The notes under the pieces are model-generated. The model made no database searches. It saw nothing but the letters and a program-made list of their open reading frames with translations, and had not been told where the DNA came from. From assembly GCF_036231945.1 (NCBI RefSeq), contig NZ_CP109599.1, positions 5,979,501 through 6,043,500 on the forward strand: a stretch of 64,000 nucleotides of DNA. The letters run 5' to 3'. Shown here piece after piece: positions 1 to 7,470 of the stretch. Each line of letters begins with the position of its first letter. The stretch's first letter is position 1. Source of the DNA: Streptomyces sp. NBC_01429. Its GTDB lineage: Bacteria; Actinomycetota; Actinomycetes; Streptomycetales; Streptomycetaceae. The translations under genes and the position numbers were made by a program.

Positions 1-969
1 CGTCCGGTTCACCGGGTGGTCCCCGGTGGACAGGGCGCGCGGGATCACCGTCGTACGGTTCTCCGCGCCGGCGCCCGACTCGGGCTCCGGCTTCGCCTTC
101 GGCGGTACGGCGTCGAGCTGCGCGTCGGTGAGCGCGGCGCGCGCCGCGCGCGCCCTGGCGAGCAGCGCCACCGCGTCGCCGGGGCGCCCCTCGGGGTCGC
201 GCGCGGTGGCCGCGGCGACCAGCTCGTCCAGCTCGGGCGCGAGCCCGGGGACGGCGGCCGAGGGCGCGGGCACGTCCTCGTTCAGATGCAGATAGAGCAC
301 CTGAGCGGGGGTGTCGCCGCCGTGCGGCTTGGCGCCGGTCAGCATTTCGTGCAAAACGACTCCGCAGGCGTACACATCGACCCGGGTGTCCGACGTGCCG
401 TGCTCGATCTGCTCGGGCGCGAGATACGAGACCGTCCCCAGGACCGTCCCCGTCGTGTTGGTGACATCGCCCACGGCGCGCACCAGACCGAAGTCGGCGA
501 CCTTGACCCGGCCGTCGTCCCCTATCAGCACGTTCTCCGGCTTCATGTCGCGGTGGACGAAGCCCGCCCGGTGCGCGGCCCCGAGCGCGGCCAGGACCGG
601 CTCCAGGATGTCCAGCGCGGCCCGGGGCTGGAGCGCGCCGCGCTCCCGCAGCACGTCGCGCAGCGTGCACCCCGCGACGTACTCCATCGCCAGATAGACG
701 TACGCCCCCTGGGCGCCCTGGTCGAAGACCCCGACGATATTGGGGTGCGACAGCCGCGCGACCGCCTTTGCCTCGCGGATGAACCGCTCCACGAAGGTGG
801 CGTCGGTGGCGAGCGCCGGGTGCATCACCTTGAGGGCGAGCACCCGGTCGAGCCGGGTGTCGACGGCCCGGTAGACCGTGGCCATGCCGCCGACGGCGAT
901 GCGCGCGTCGACGCGATAGCGGCCGTCGAGCAGCTGCCCGACGATGGGGTCCTGAAGGGTCGTATCCAC
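1..969 (-). CDS. Ser/Thr protein kinase (Hanks type), 3' end outside the window
   Basis: A GTG start at 969 opens a 323-codon partial frame running off the left edge. The kinase domain covers about residues 12-270: glycine loop near 25-30, ATP-binding Lys47, HRD with catalytic Asp141, DFG with Asp159 and an APEQ motif. Residues after about 285 are Ala/Pro-rich, as in the juxtamembrane linker of PknB/PknL kinases; a membrane segment or PASTA repeats would lie outside the window. It phosphorylates proteins on Ser/Thr at the inner membrane face. It lies 90 bp downstream of thiG on the same strand but has its own candidate leaderless promoter (TAGACT 7 nt before the GTG). Because an Rv2175c-like protein, the substrate of mycobacterial PknL, is encoded 4.3 kb away, PknL orthology is my best guess. 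Confidence 0.93.
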   Translation of the reverse strand, partial: MDTTLQDPIVGQLLDGRYRVDARIAVGGMATVYRAVDTRLDRVLALKVMHPALATDATFVERFIREAKAVARLSHPNIVGVFDQGAQGAYVYLAMEYVAGCTLRDVLRERGALQPRAALDILEPVLAALGAAHRAGFVHRDMKPENVLIGDDGRVKVADFGLVRAVGDVTNTTGTVLGTVSYLAPEQIEHGTSDTRVDVYACGVVLHEMLTGAKPHGGDTPAQVLYLHLNEDVPAPSAAVPGLAPELDELVAAATARDPEGRPGDAVALLARARAARAALTDAQLDAVPPKAKPEPESGAGAENRTTVIPRALSTGDHPVNRT

Positions 970-999
970 GCTGTTGAGTCTACGAGCCACGACCGACAC
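970..999 (-). promoter_or_regulatory. Candidate leaderless promoter of the kinase gene
   Basis: On the minus strand the -10 hexamer TAGACT (982-977) sits 7 nt before the GTG start, the spacing expected for a leaderless mRNA. Exactly 8 nt upstream of the -10 is GTGTCGGTC (999-991), which matches 7 of 9 positions of the TTGTCRGTG-N8-TAnnnT class of actinobacterial RecA-independent DNA-damage promoters. No ordinary -35 box is visible. Confidence 0.45.
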
Positions 1000-1059
1000 C
1001 CGGGCTGACCGGCCCAGGTACTGAAGCGGACCTGTGACGCTCCGGTGTCTTTGGGCCGT

Positions 1060-1875
1060 TCACGAGAAGGCCGGGCGCTCCGGATCCAGGTCAGCCACCC
1101 CCGCCGCCGGGGACGACGCCGTCGCGAAGTGGCGGCGCGGAATCCGGCCCGCGCGGTACGCGAGGCGGCCCGCCGCGACCGCGTGGCGCATCGCCTCCGC
1201 CATCAGGACCGGCTCCCGCGCGCGGGTCACGGCCGAGGCGAGCATCACCGCTGCGCAGCCCAGTTCCATCGCGAGGGCCGCGTCCGAAGCGGTGCCCGCG
1301 CCCGCGTCCAGAATCACCGGCACGCGCGCGTGCTCCACGATCAGCTGGAAGTTGTGCGGGTTGCGGATACCGAGACCGGAGCCGATCGGTGAGCCCAGCG
1401 GCATGATCGCGGCGCAGCCCGCCTCCTCCAGCCTGCGGGCGAGCACCGGGTCGTCATTGGTGTACGGCAGGACGGTGAAGCCGTCGTCCACCAGGGTCTC
1501 CGCCGCGTCCAGCAGCTCGACGGGGTCGGGCAGCAGGGTGCGCTCGTCCGCGACGACCTCCAGCTTCACCCAGTCCGTACCGAGCGCCTCACGGGCCAGC
1601 CGGGCGGTGAGGACCGCCTCCCCGGCGGTGAAGCAGCCGGCGGTGTTGGGCAGCGCGCGGATGCCCAGCGAGCCCAGGACGGAGAGCACGGAGCCCTGGA
1701 CGGCCGGGTCGAGGCGGCGCATCGCGACGGTGGTGAGTTCGGTCCCGGACGCGGTCAGGGACCGTTCCAGCACATCGAGGCTGGGCGCACCGCCGGTGCC
1801 CATGATCAGCCGGGAGGCGAAGGTGGTGTCACCGATGATCAGCGGATCGTCGTTGACGAGCGGGGTATCGGCCAT
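1060..1875 (-). CDS. thiG: Thiazole synthase ThiG
   Basis: This 271-residue protein forms the thiazole phosphate ring of thiamine from 1-deoxy-D-xylulose 5-phosphate, dehydroglycine and the ThiS thiocarboxylate. The TIM-barrel family is recognisable from FASRLIMGTGG near the N-terminus, WVKLEV (Schiff-base lysine region), the GCAAIMPLGSPIGSGLGI phosphate loop and PVILDAGAGTASD. I chose the ATG at 1875 because MADTPLVND is a normal N-terminus and the frame upstream would overlap thiS. It lies 5 nt after the thiS stop, so thiO-thiS-thiG form one operon under the TPP riboswitch. Dehydroglycine would come from ThiO instead of ThiH. Confidence 0.96.
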   Translation of the reverse strand: MADTPLVNDDPLIIGDTTFASRLIMGTGGAPSLDVLERSLTASGTELTTVAMRRLDPAVQGSVLSVLGSLGIRALPNTAGCFTAGEAVLTARLAREALGTDWVKLEVVADERTLLPDPVELLDAAETLVDDGFTVLPYTNDDPVLARRLEEAGCAAIMPLGSPIGSGLGIRNPHNFQLIVEHARVPVILDAGAGTASDAALAMELGCAAVMLASAVTRAREPVLMAEAMRHAVAAGRLAYRAGRIPRRHFATASSPAAGVADLDPERPAFS

Positions 1876-1880
1876 GCCGG

Positions 1881-2135
1881 TCAGCCTCCCTGGACGGCGG
1901 TGAGGATTTCGACCCGGTCGCCCTCCCGGAGGGAGGTGGCGGACCACCGGGTGCGCGGTACGACCGTCTCGTTGACGGCGGCGGCGACCCCCGAGGGGGC
2001 CCGGGTGAGGGCGGCGACGACGGTGTCGAGGGCGGCCGGGGCGGCGAACTCGCGCGGCTCGCCGTTCACCAGGACGCGCACGCGGGCGGGCGCGGCGGCC
2101 TGCGCCGGGGGAGGTGTGCGGGGCCGGTCGGTCAT
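1881..2135 (-). CDS. thiS: Sulfur carrier protein ThiS
   Basis: An 84-residue ubiquitin-fold sulfur carrier. Its C-terminal Gly-Gly is adenylated and thiocarboxylated, then donates sulfur to ThiG. The frame ends in AVQGG, and the core VRVLVNGEP and DRVEILTAVQGG are typical. The ATG at 2135 overlaps the thiO stop in ATGA, which supports translational coupling and this start. It gives about 18 extra Pro/Ala-rich residues before the usual family start, so an internal GTG at VRVLVNGEP is the alternative. Confidence 0.93.
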   Translation of the reverse strand: MTDRPRTPPPAQAAAPARVRVLVNGEPREFAAPAALDTVVAALTRAPSGVAAAVNETVVPRTRWSATSLREGDRVEILTAVQGG

Positions 2136-3337
2136 GCGGTGCGCTCCAGACGTACGGGCGGAAGCGGGCGGCGGGGCGTCGGGCCGAAGCGCAGCGGCGT
2201 GAAGGCCCGCGCGAAGTCCGGCAGCGCGCCGGTCGTCAGCACGTCGGCCAGCACCTCGCCGGTCACGGGCGTCAGCAGCACCCCGTTGCGGTGGTGGCCG
2301 GTGGCCAGGATCAGCCCCGGCAGCGCGGTGGGCCCCAGCAGCGGCGCGTTGTCCGGCGAGCCGGGGCGCAGCCCGGCGCGGGTCTCGGTGAGCGGCAGCT
2401 CGGTGATGCCGGGGACCAGTTCGTGCGCGTCGCGCAGCAGCTCGTACACCCCGCCCGCCGTGACGGTGGTGTCCCAGCCGAGTTCCTCGCTGGTGGCGCC
2501 GACGACCAGCTCGCCGTTCTCGCGCGGCACCAGATAGACCTGGCCGCCGCGCACCACGGCCCGCACGGTCCGGCTCAGGAACGGCGCGTACGGGCGTGGC
2601 ACGGTCAGCCGCAGGACCTGGCCCTTGACGGGCCGTACGGGCGGGCGCACCTCGTCCGGTACGCCGTCGAGCACGCCGCTGAGGCTGCCGGCGGCCAGCA
2701 CCACCTGGTCGGCGTCGAGCGCGCGCCCGTCGGACAGGACGGCGCCGGTGGCCCGGTCGCGTACGACGGTGAGCCGGGCGGCCCGGGAACGGTGCAGGAC
2801 GACCCCGGCGCGCTCGCAGGCCGTCAGCAGGGCGCCCGCCAGCCGCCGGGGGTCGATCTGGTGGTCCCCGGCCACCCGCAGGCCCCCGCGCACACCGGGC
2901 GCGAGCATCGGTTCGAGACGGCGGCACTCGCGCCCGGTCAGCCACTCGGAGGTCAGCCCCGAGCGCTGCTGGAGCGCGTGCAGTTCGCGCAGCTCGGCGC
3001 GGTCGTCGGTGTCCAGGGCGACGGCGAGCGTGCCGCACGCGCGGTAGCCGGTGTCCTGCCCGCTCGCGGCCTCCAGTTCGGCGACGAAGGCCGGATAGCG
3101 CTCGGCGGAGGCCAGGTTGAGCCCGAGCAGGGTCTGCTCGCCGTGGTGGAGTTCGGTGACGGCGGCCAGCATGCCCGCGGCGACCCGCGCGGCCCCGCCG
3201 CCCGGGTCGGGGTCGGCGACGGCGGTGCGCAGCCCGCGCAGCGCGGCCCGCCAGGCCGTGACGAGACCGATGATCCCGCCCCCGATGACGAGGACGTCGC
3301 TGCCGGTGCGACCGGTACGGGACGACTGCATGGGCAT
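2132..3337 (-). CDS. thiO: Glycine oxidase ThiO
   Basis: A 401-residue FAD-dependent D-amino-acid-oxidase-fold enzyme that oxidises glycine to dehydroglycine for thiazole synthesis. VLVIGGGIIGLVTAWRA (about 15-31) is the dinucleotide-binding motif. DPDPGGGAARVAAGMLAAVTE, the VPRENGELVVGATSEELGWD segment and the C-terminal TGHHRNGVLLTPVTGEVLAD are DAO-family landmarks. It is first in the operon directly after a TPP riboswitch and overlaps thiS by 4 nt. An in-frame ATG two codons in (MQSS) is equally possible. Expression should fall when TPP is plentiful. Confidence 0.94.
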   Translation of the reverse strand: MPMQSSRTGRTGSDVLVIGGGIIGLVTAWRAALRGLRTAVADPDPGGGAARVAAGMLAAVTELHHGEQTLLGLNLASAERYPAFVAELEAASGQDTGYRACGTLAVALDTDDRAELRELHALQQRSGLTSEWLTGRECRRLEPMLAPGVRGGLRVAGDHQIDPRRLAGALLTACERAGVVLHRSRAARLTVVRDRATGAVLSDGRALDADQVVLAAGSLSGVLDGVPDEVRPPVRPVKGQVLRLTVPRPYAPFLSRTVRAVVRGGQVYLVPRENGELVVGATSEELGWDTTVTAGGVYELLRDAHELVPGITELPLTETRAGLRPGSPDNAPLLGPTALPGLILATGHHRNGVLLTPVTGEVLADVLTTGALPDFARAFTPLRFGPTPRRPLPPVRLERTA

Positions 3338-3344
3338 CCAGCCC

Positions 3345-3445
3345 CTCCCTTCGCCGGCATGACCCGGATCAGGTTCGTACGGTCGGAGGCCGCGTCAGCC
3401 TCCCTCTCAGCCCGGTGCGTCCGGACTCCCGCGAGGTAGTGTCGC
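3345..3445 (-). promoter_or_regulatory. TPP riboswitch (THI element) upstream of thiO
   Basis: On the minus strand the leader contains GGGCTGAGAGGGAGG (about 3413-3399) followed by GAACCTGATCCGGGTCATG (about 3377-3359), the two conserved halves of the TPP aptamer (CUGAGA and ACCUGAUC). It then runs into GCGAAGGGAGG just before the thiO start. The flanking CGCGGGAGTC and the 3' AAGGGAGGGG could close P1. The Shine-Dalgarno-like GGGAGGGG lies inside the closing region and no U-run terminator follows, so control is probably translational. Confidence 0.95.
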
Positions 3446-3505
3446 CTGCCAGACTAACGCCCGGTCCGCCGTGCGGAAACGACCCGATGCACGAGAGGCT
3501 TCGCC

Positions 3506-3865
3506 ATGGCACGTTCACTCGACGGACTCGTCCTCTCCCCGGTCGCCGACCAGGCCCCGGGCCAGGTGGGCACGGGGACGCGCTTCGTCTACCACGAGGA
3601 GAACGGCCACATCTGGGCCGATTACGCGGGCGGCGACGTGGTGCGCGGCCATCTCGTCGGGACCCGCGAGGGCGACCGGCTGGACTTCCGGTACGTCCAG
3701 CTCAAGCGGGACGGCGCGACGTCCTCGGGACACTGCGTCTCCACCGTCTCCGAACGTCCCGACGGGCGGGTGAGCCTGGCGGAGACCTGGGAGTGGGAGT
3801 CCCAGGAGGGCAGCGGCACGAGCGTGGTGGAGGAGCTGCCCGCGCCCGTCGGGCGCCCTGCGTAA
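3506..3865 (+). CDS. Small conserved protein, annotated in relatives as N-acetylglutamate synthase-like
   Basis: A 119-residue soluble protein starting MARSLDGLVLSPVADQA. It has a beta-rich pattern (FVYHEENGHIWADYAGGDVVRGHLVGT, LDFRYVQLKRDGATSSGH) with repeated motifs of alternating hydrophobic residues. Streptomyces relatives are often labelled N-acetylglutamate synthase, but I see no GNAT acetyl-CoA motif, so I would not trust that enzymatic label. It lies 10 nt upstream of the flavoprotein gene and is probably cotranscribed. It is divergent from the thi operon, sharing about 60 bp between its start and the riboswitch leader. Confidence 0.7.
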   Translation: MARSLDGLVLSPVADQAPGQVGTGTRFVYHEENGHIWADYAGGDVVRGHLVGTREGDRLDFRYVQLKRDGATSSGHCVSTVSERPDGRVSLAETWEWESQEGSGTSVVEELPAPVGRPA

Positions 3866-3874
3866 GGTGACCGG

Positions 3875-5134
3875 GTGAGCGAGCCGGAGCAGCAGGGACA
3901 CCAGGAACACCAGGGGCAGCAGGGGCAGGGGCGGCCCGGGGAGCCGGGCGCCGTCGTCGTCGGGGCGGGCATGGCCGGCGTACAGACGGCCGTCGCCCTG
4001 CGGGAGAAGGGCTACCGGGGGCCGATCACCCTGATCGGGGCCGAACCGCACCCGCCCTACGACCGGCCTCCGCTCTCCAAGGCGCTGCTGCTCGGCAAGG
4101 CCGACAGCTCGGCCTTCGACATCGACTTCGGGGCGCTCTCCGTCGATCTGCGGCTCGGCCTCGACGTGACCGGACTGCGCCCCGCCGACCGCGAACTCGA
4201 CACGGCGGCGGGCCCCGTCCCGTACGACGTGCTCGTGCTCGCCACCGGCGCGGAGCCGGTCGCCCTGCCCGGCACCGAGGGCGTCGCCGGGGTCCATACC
4301 CTGCGGACGCTGGACGACGCCGAGCGGCTGCGCCCCGTCCTCGGCCGGCGGCAGCGGATCGTGGTCGTCGGAGCGGGCTGGATCGGCGCGGAGTTCACCA
4401 CGGCGGCCCGCGAGGCCGGGTGCGCGGTGACGGTCGTCGAAGCGGCTGACCGGCCGTTGGCGGGCGCGCTGCCCGCCGAGGTCGCGGCCCCGATGACCGG
4501 CTGGTACGCGGAGAGCGGCGCCGAACTGCTCACCCACGCGCGCGTGGCCGCCGTCGAGCCGGGCGCGGTGACGCTCGCCGACGGCCGGCGGCTGCCCGCC
4601 GACGCGGTGGTCGTGGGTATCGGCGCGCGGCCCGCGACGGGCTGGCTGGCGGGCTCCGGCATCACGCTCGGGCCGGACGGCTCCGTCACGGCGGACGAGC
4701 GGCTGCGCACCTCGCTGCCCGGCGTCTACGCCGTCGGTGACTGCGCGTCGTTCCCCTCCGCCCGCTACGGCGAGCGGCTGCTCGTCCACCACTGGGACAA
4801 CGCGCTCCAGGGGCCGCGTACGGTCGCCGCGCAGGTGGTGGGCGAGAGCGAGCGGGTCTACGACCCGGTGCCGTACTTCTGGTCGGAGCAGTTCGGCCGG
4901 TTCGCGCAGTACGCGGGCCACCACGCGGCGGCCGACACCCTGGTGCGGCGCGGCGATCCGGCGGGCGCGGCCTGGTCGGCGGTGTGGCTGCGGGACGGGG
5001 TGCTGGTGGCGCTGCTGGCGATCGGCAGACCCCGGGACCTGGCGCAGGGCAGGAAGCTGATCGAGGCGGGCGCGCGGCTCGCGCCCGAGGCGGTGGCGGA
5101 TCCGTCCGTACCGTTGCGCAAGGCGGTCCGCTGA
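3875..5134 (+). CDS. Ferredoxin-reductase-type FAD/NAD(P)-dependent oxidoreductase
   Basis: A 419-residue two-dinucleotide-binding flavoprotein. After a Gln-rich start (residues 1-27), VVVGAGMAGVQTAVAL (about 28-43) binds FAD, and YDRPPLSKALL is the hallmark of the rubredoxin/ferredoxin reductase family (BphA4, putidaredoxin reductase). VVVGAGWIGAEF (about 166-177) binds NAD(P)H, VYAVGDCA is the second FAD contact, and the C-terminal YFWSEQFGRFAQYAG matches the reductase C-terminal domain. It probably passes electrons from NAD(P)H to a small ferredoxin for a P450 or oxygenase, but no ferredoxin gene is adjacent, so the partner is unknown. The GTG start at 3875 lies 9 nt after the preceding stop. 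Confidence 0.85.
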   Translation: MSEPEQQGHQEHQGQQGQGRPGEPGAVVVGAGMAGVQTAVALREKGYRGPITLIGAEPHPPYDRPPLSKALLLGKADSSAFDIDFGALSVDLRLGLDVTGLRPADRELDTAAGPVPYDVLVLATGAEPVALPGTEGVAGVHTLRTLDDAERLRPVLGRRQRIVVVGAGWIGAEFTTAAREAGCAVTVVEAADRPLAGALPAEVAAPMTGWYAESGAELLTHARVAAVEPGAVTLADGRRLPADAVVVGIGARPATGWLAGSGITLGPDGSVTADERLRTSLPGVYAVGDCASFPSARYGERLLVHHWDNALQGPRTVAAQVVGESERVYDPVPYFWSEQFGRFAQYAGHHAAADTLVRRGDPAGAAWSAVWLRDGVLVALLAIGRPRDLAQGRKLIEAGARLAPEAVADPSVPLRKAVR

Positions 5135-5218
5135 GCCGCTTCTCCTCGTCCTCTCCGCGTCACGGAGGGACACGGCCGCGACGCGGAGGCGGCACGTTCA
5201 GCGGGCCTTGGCTACCGA

Positions 5219-5241
5219 CTGTCAGTCCGGGATGGCACGCT
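5219..5241 (+). promoter_or_regulatory. Candidate leaderless promoter of the Rv2175c-like gene
   Basis: CTGTCAGTC (5219-5227), 8 nt, then CACGCT (5236-5241), which ends 6 nt before the GTG start at 5248. This repeats the kinase promoter layout. The 5' element is also the centre of the 11-bp palindrome GACTGTCAGTC (5217-5227). The -10 deviates from TAnnnT at its first base. Confidence 0.35.
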
Positions 5242-5247
5242 TGTCCT

Positions 5248-5613
5248 GTGACCGAGATTGACGCAAAGATCGATGCTCTCGTCCCCGCCTGGCTCCACCT
5301 GCCCGATATCGCCGAAATGTTCGATGTCGAGGTGACGCGAGTGCGGCAGCTGGTGAAGGAAGGCCAGCTGATCGCCGTACGGCGCGGGGAGAACAGGGCG
5401 CTTCAGGTACCCGCCGCCTTCATTGACGGCGGCAAGGTGGTCAAGGGCCTCAGCGGCACCCTGACGCTGCTGAGGGACGACGGCTACAGCGACGAAGAGA
5501 TGCTCGAGTGGCTCTTCACTCCCGACCCCAGCCTGCCGGGCACACCCGCGCAGGCGCTCAGCGAGAACCGCGGCACGGAGGTGAAGCGCCGGGCCCAGGC
5601 GCTCGCCGTCTGA
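5248..5613 (+). CDS. Rv2175c-family DNA-binding protein
   Basis: A 121-residue winged-helix protein beginning MTEIDAKIDALVPAWLHLPDIAEMFDVEVTRV (opening part given); the segment from LPDIAEMF to RQLVKEGQLIAVRRGENRA is an excisionase/MerR-like helix-turn-helix. The C-terminal half (LSGTLTLLRDDGYSDEEMLEWLFTPDP) is the Rv2175c family domain. In Mycobacterium tuberculosis Rv2175c binds DNA and is phosphorylated by PknL at an N-terminal Thr; here Thr2 is the only nearby N-terminal Thr. The GTG at 5248 is chosen because the residues before it are not family-like and a -10 hexamer ends 6 nt upstream. It lies about 100 bp before thiE on the same strand. Confidence 0.85.
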   Translation: MTEIDAKIDALVPAWLHLPDIAEMFDVEVTRVRQLVKEGQLIAVRRGENRALQVPAAFIDGGKVVKGLSGTLTLLRDDGYSDEEMLEWLFTPDPSLPGTPAQALSENRGTEVKRRAQALAV

Positions 5614-5710
5614 CGCCATCACCGTCCGCGGTGCGCGGCGGCGCCGTCCCGGCCCCCGGTGGCCACGGCGCCGCCGCGCACCCGCAGAACCGACAACGGG
5701 GGGATTTCTC

Positions 5711-6361
5711 ATGCCCACGGCCGACAGGCCGCCGGTCGACGCCCGGCTCTATCTGTGCACGGACGCCCGAAGGCGCCAGGGCGACCTGCCCGAGTTCCTC
5801 GACGCCGTGCTCGCGTCCGGGGTGGACATCGTCCAGCTCCGCGACAAGGGCATGGAGGCGGCCGAGGAGCTGGACCACCTCCAGGTCTTCGCCGACGCCT
5901 GCCGCCGGCACGGCCGGCTGCTCGCCGTGAACGACCGGGCCGATGTCGCGCACGCCATCGGCTCCGACGTGCTGCATCTGGGCCAGGGCGACCTGCCCGT
6001 CCCCGCGGCCCGCGCGATCCTCGGGAACACCCCGCTGATCGGCCGCTCCACCCATTCCGAGGCCGAGGTGGACGCCGCCGTCGCCGAGCCCGGCGTGGAC
6101 TACTTCTGCACGGGCCCCTGCTGGCCCACCCCCACCAAGCCCGGCCGGCCCGCCCCCGGCCTCGGTCTGGTGCGGTACACGGCGGCGCTGGCCCCGCCGC
6201 GTCCGTGGTTCGCCATCGGCGGGATCGACGCTGCCAACCTCGACGAGGTGCTGGACGCCGGAGCCCGCAGGGTCGTCGTCGTCCGCGCGATCACCGAGGC
6301 CGACGACCCGGCCGCCGCGACGGCGGCTCTGGCCCGGCGCGTACGGGAACGCGCCGAGTGA
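5711..6361 (+). CDS. thiE: Thiamine-phosphate synthase ThiE
   Basis: A 216-residue TIM-barrel enzyme joining hydroxymethylpyrimidine diphosphate and thiazole phosphate to give thiamine monophosphate. Visible landmarks are DIVQLRDKG (pyrophosphate-contacting QLR-K), LLAVNDRADVA, DVLHLGQGDLPV, the GPCWPTPTKPGRPAPGL loop and FAIGGIDAANL near the C-terminus. Length is normal. It is split from thiO-thiS-thiG by three genes and faces the other way. I see no TPP aptamer directly upstream, so thiazole synthesis and coupling appear to be regulated separately. Confidence 0.95.
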   Translation: MPTADRPPVDARLYLCTDARRRQGDLPEFLDAVLASGVDIVQLRDKGMEAAEELDHLQVFADACRRHGRLLAVNDRADVAHAIGSDVLHLGQGDLPVPAARAILGNTPLIGRSTHSEAEVDAAVAEPGVDYFCTGPCWPTPTKPGRPAPGLGLVRYTAALAPPRPWFAIGGIDAANLDEVLDAGARRVVVVRAITEADDPAAATAALARRVRERAE

Positions 6362-6371
6362 GACTCGTGCC

Positions 6372-6409
6372 CTCCCGTATCGGAATCGCGTCCTCTCCCG
6401 TATCGGAAT
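6372..6409 (+). repeat. Perfect 15-bp direct repeat upstream of metF
   Basis: CTCCCGTATCGGAAT occurs at 6372-6386 and again at 6395-6409, a period of 23 bp (about two helical turns), between the thiE stop and the metF promoter. Such phased repeats suit a dimeric regulator but could also be a chance duplication. The second copy runs into TGTGGACAG (6409-6417), one mismatch from a Streptomyces DnaA box on the minus strand. Confidence 0.6.
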
Positions 6410-6465
6410 GTGGACAGCGAATTCGGCCAGTTACCCGGCATTACCGTCAAATGTTCCCGGTTTGG

Positions 6466-6495
6466 TTGGGGGGACCGGCGGGCCCTGGCTAACCT
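6466..6495 (+). promoter_or_regulatory. Candidate leaderless promoter of metF
   Basis: TAACCT (6490-6495) ends 6 nt before the metF ATG, which lacks a clear Shine-Dalgarno sequence. TTGGGG (6466-6471) is an 18-bp-spaced -35 candidate. This fits a leaderless transcript. Confidence 0.45.
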
Positions 6496-6501
6496 GCACG
6501 T

Positions 6502-7419
6502 ATGGCCCTCGGCACAGCTTCGACCAGATCGGATCACGCGCGAACCGTGCGTGATCTGCTCGCATCCGGAAAAACGTCCTACTCGTTCGAGTTCTGGGCG
6601 CCCAAAACCGAAAAAGGCGAGCGCAACCTCTGGAACGCGCTGCGCCGGGTCGAGGCCGTCGCGCCGAGCTTCGTCTCCGTGACCTACGGTGCCGGCGGCT
6701 CCACCCGCGCCGGCACGGTCAAGGCGACCGAGCGCATCGCCGCCGACACCACGCTCACCCCCGTCGCGCATCTGACGGCGGTCGGCCAGTCCGTCGCCGA
6801 GCTGCGCAACATGGTCGGCCAGTACGCCGACGCCGGGATCCGCAACATCCTCGCCGTACGGGGCGACCCGCCAGGCGACCCGATGGGCGAGTGGGTCAAG
6901 CACCCGCAGGGCGTGCGCTACGCCGCCGAACTGGTCCGGCTCATCAAGGAGTCCGGGGACTTCTGCGTCGGGGTGGCCGCCTTCCCCGAGATGCATCCGC
7001 GCTCCGCGGACTGGGAATCGGACACCCGGCACTTCGTCGACAAGTGCCGCGCCGGTGCCGATTACGCCATCACGCAGATGTTCTTCGAGCCCGAGGGCTA
7101 CCTCCGGCTGCGCGACCGGGTCGCCGCCGCCGGTTGCGCGACACCGATCATTCCCGAGATCATGCCCGTCACGAGCATCAAGATGCTGGAGCGGCTGCCG
7201 CAGCTTTCCACCGCTGCCTTCCCGCCCGAGCTGAAAGAGCGGATCCTCTCGGTCAAGGAGGATCCGGCCGCTGTACGCTCCATTGGCATCGAGTTCGCGA
7301 CGGAGTTCTGCGCCGAGCTGCTCTCCGAGGGTGTCCCCGGCTTGCACTTCATCACGCTCAACAACTCCACGGCGACGCTCGAAATCTACGAGAATCTCGG
7401 ACTGCACGTGCAGTCGTGA
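6502..7419 (+). CDS. metF: Methylenetetrahydrofolate reductase
   Basis: A 305-residue FAD-dependent TIM-barrel enzyme reducing 5,10-methylene-THF to 5-methyl-THF for methionine synthesis. SYSFEFWAPKTEKGERNLW is the N-terminal family motif, followed by VSVTYGAGGSTR, GIRNILAVRGDPPGDP (FAD contact) and ADYAITQMFFEPEGYLR. The C-terminus GVPGLHFITLNNSTATLEI ends at the normal family position. It starts about 140 bp after thiE with its own candidate promoter and is followed 51 bp later by a membrane protein gene. Confidence 0.95.
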   Translation: MALGTASTRSDHARTVRDLLASGKTSYSFEFWAPKTEKGERNLWNALRRVEAVAPSFVSVTYGAGGSTRAGTVKATERIAADTTLTPVAHLTAVGQSVAELRNMVGQYADAGIRNILAVRGDPPGDPMGEWVKHPQGVRYAAELVRLIKESGDFCVGVAAFPEMHPRSADWESDTRHFVDKCRAGADYAITQMFFEPEGYLRLRDRVAAAGCATPIIPEIMPVTSIKMLERLPQLSTAAFPPELKERILSVKEDPAAVRSIGIEFATEFCAELLSEGVPGLHFITLNNSTATLEIYENLGLHVQS

Positions 7420-7470
7420 CCGGCCGCACCCGCCCCGTCCCGGGCGGGCGGTCGCAGGAGAGGGGCGCGC

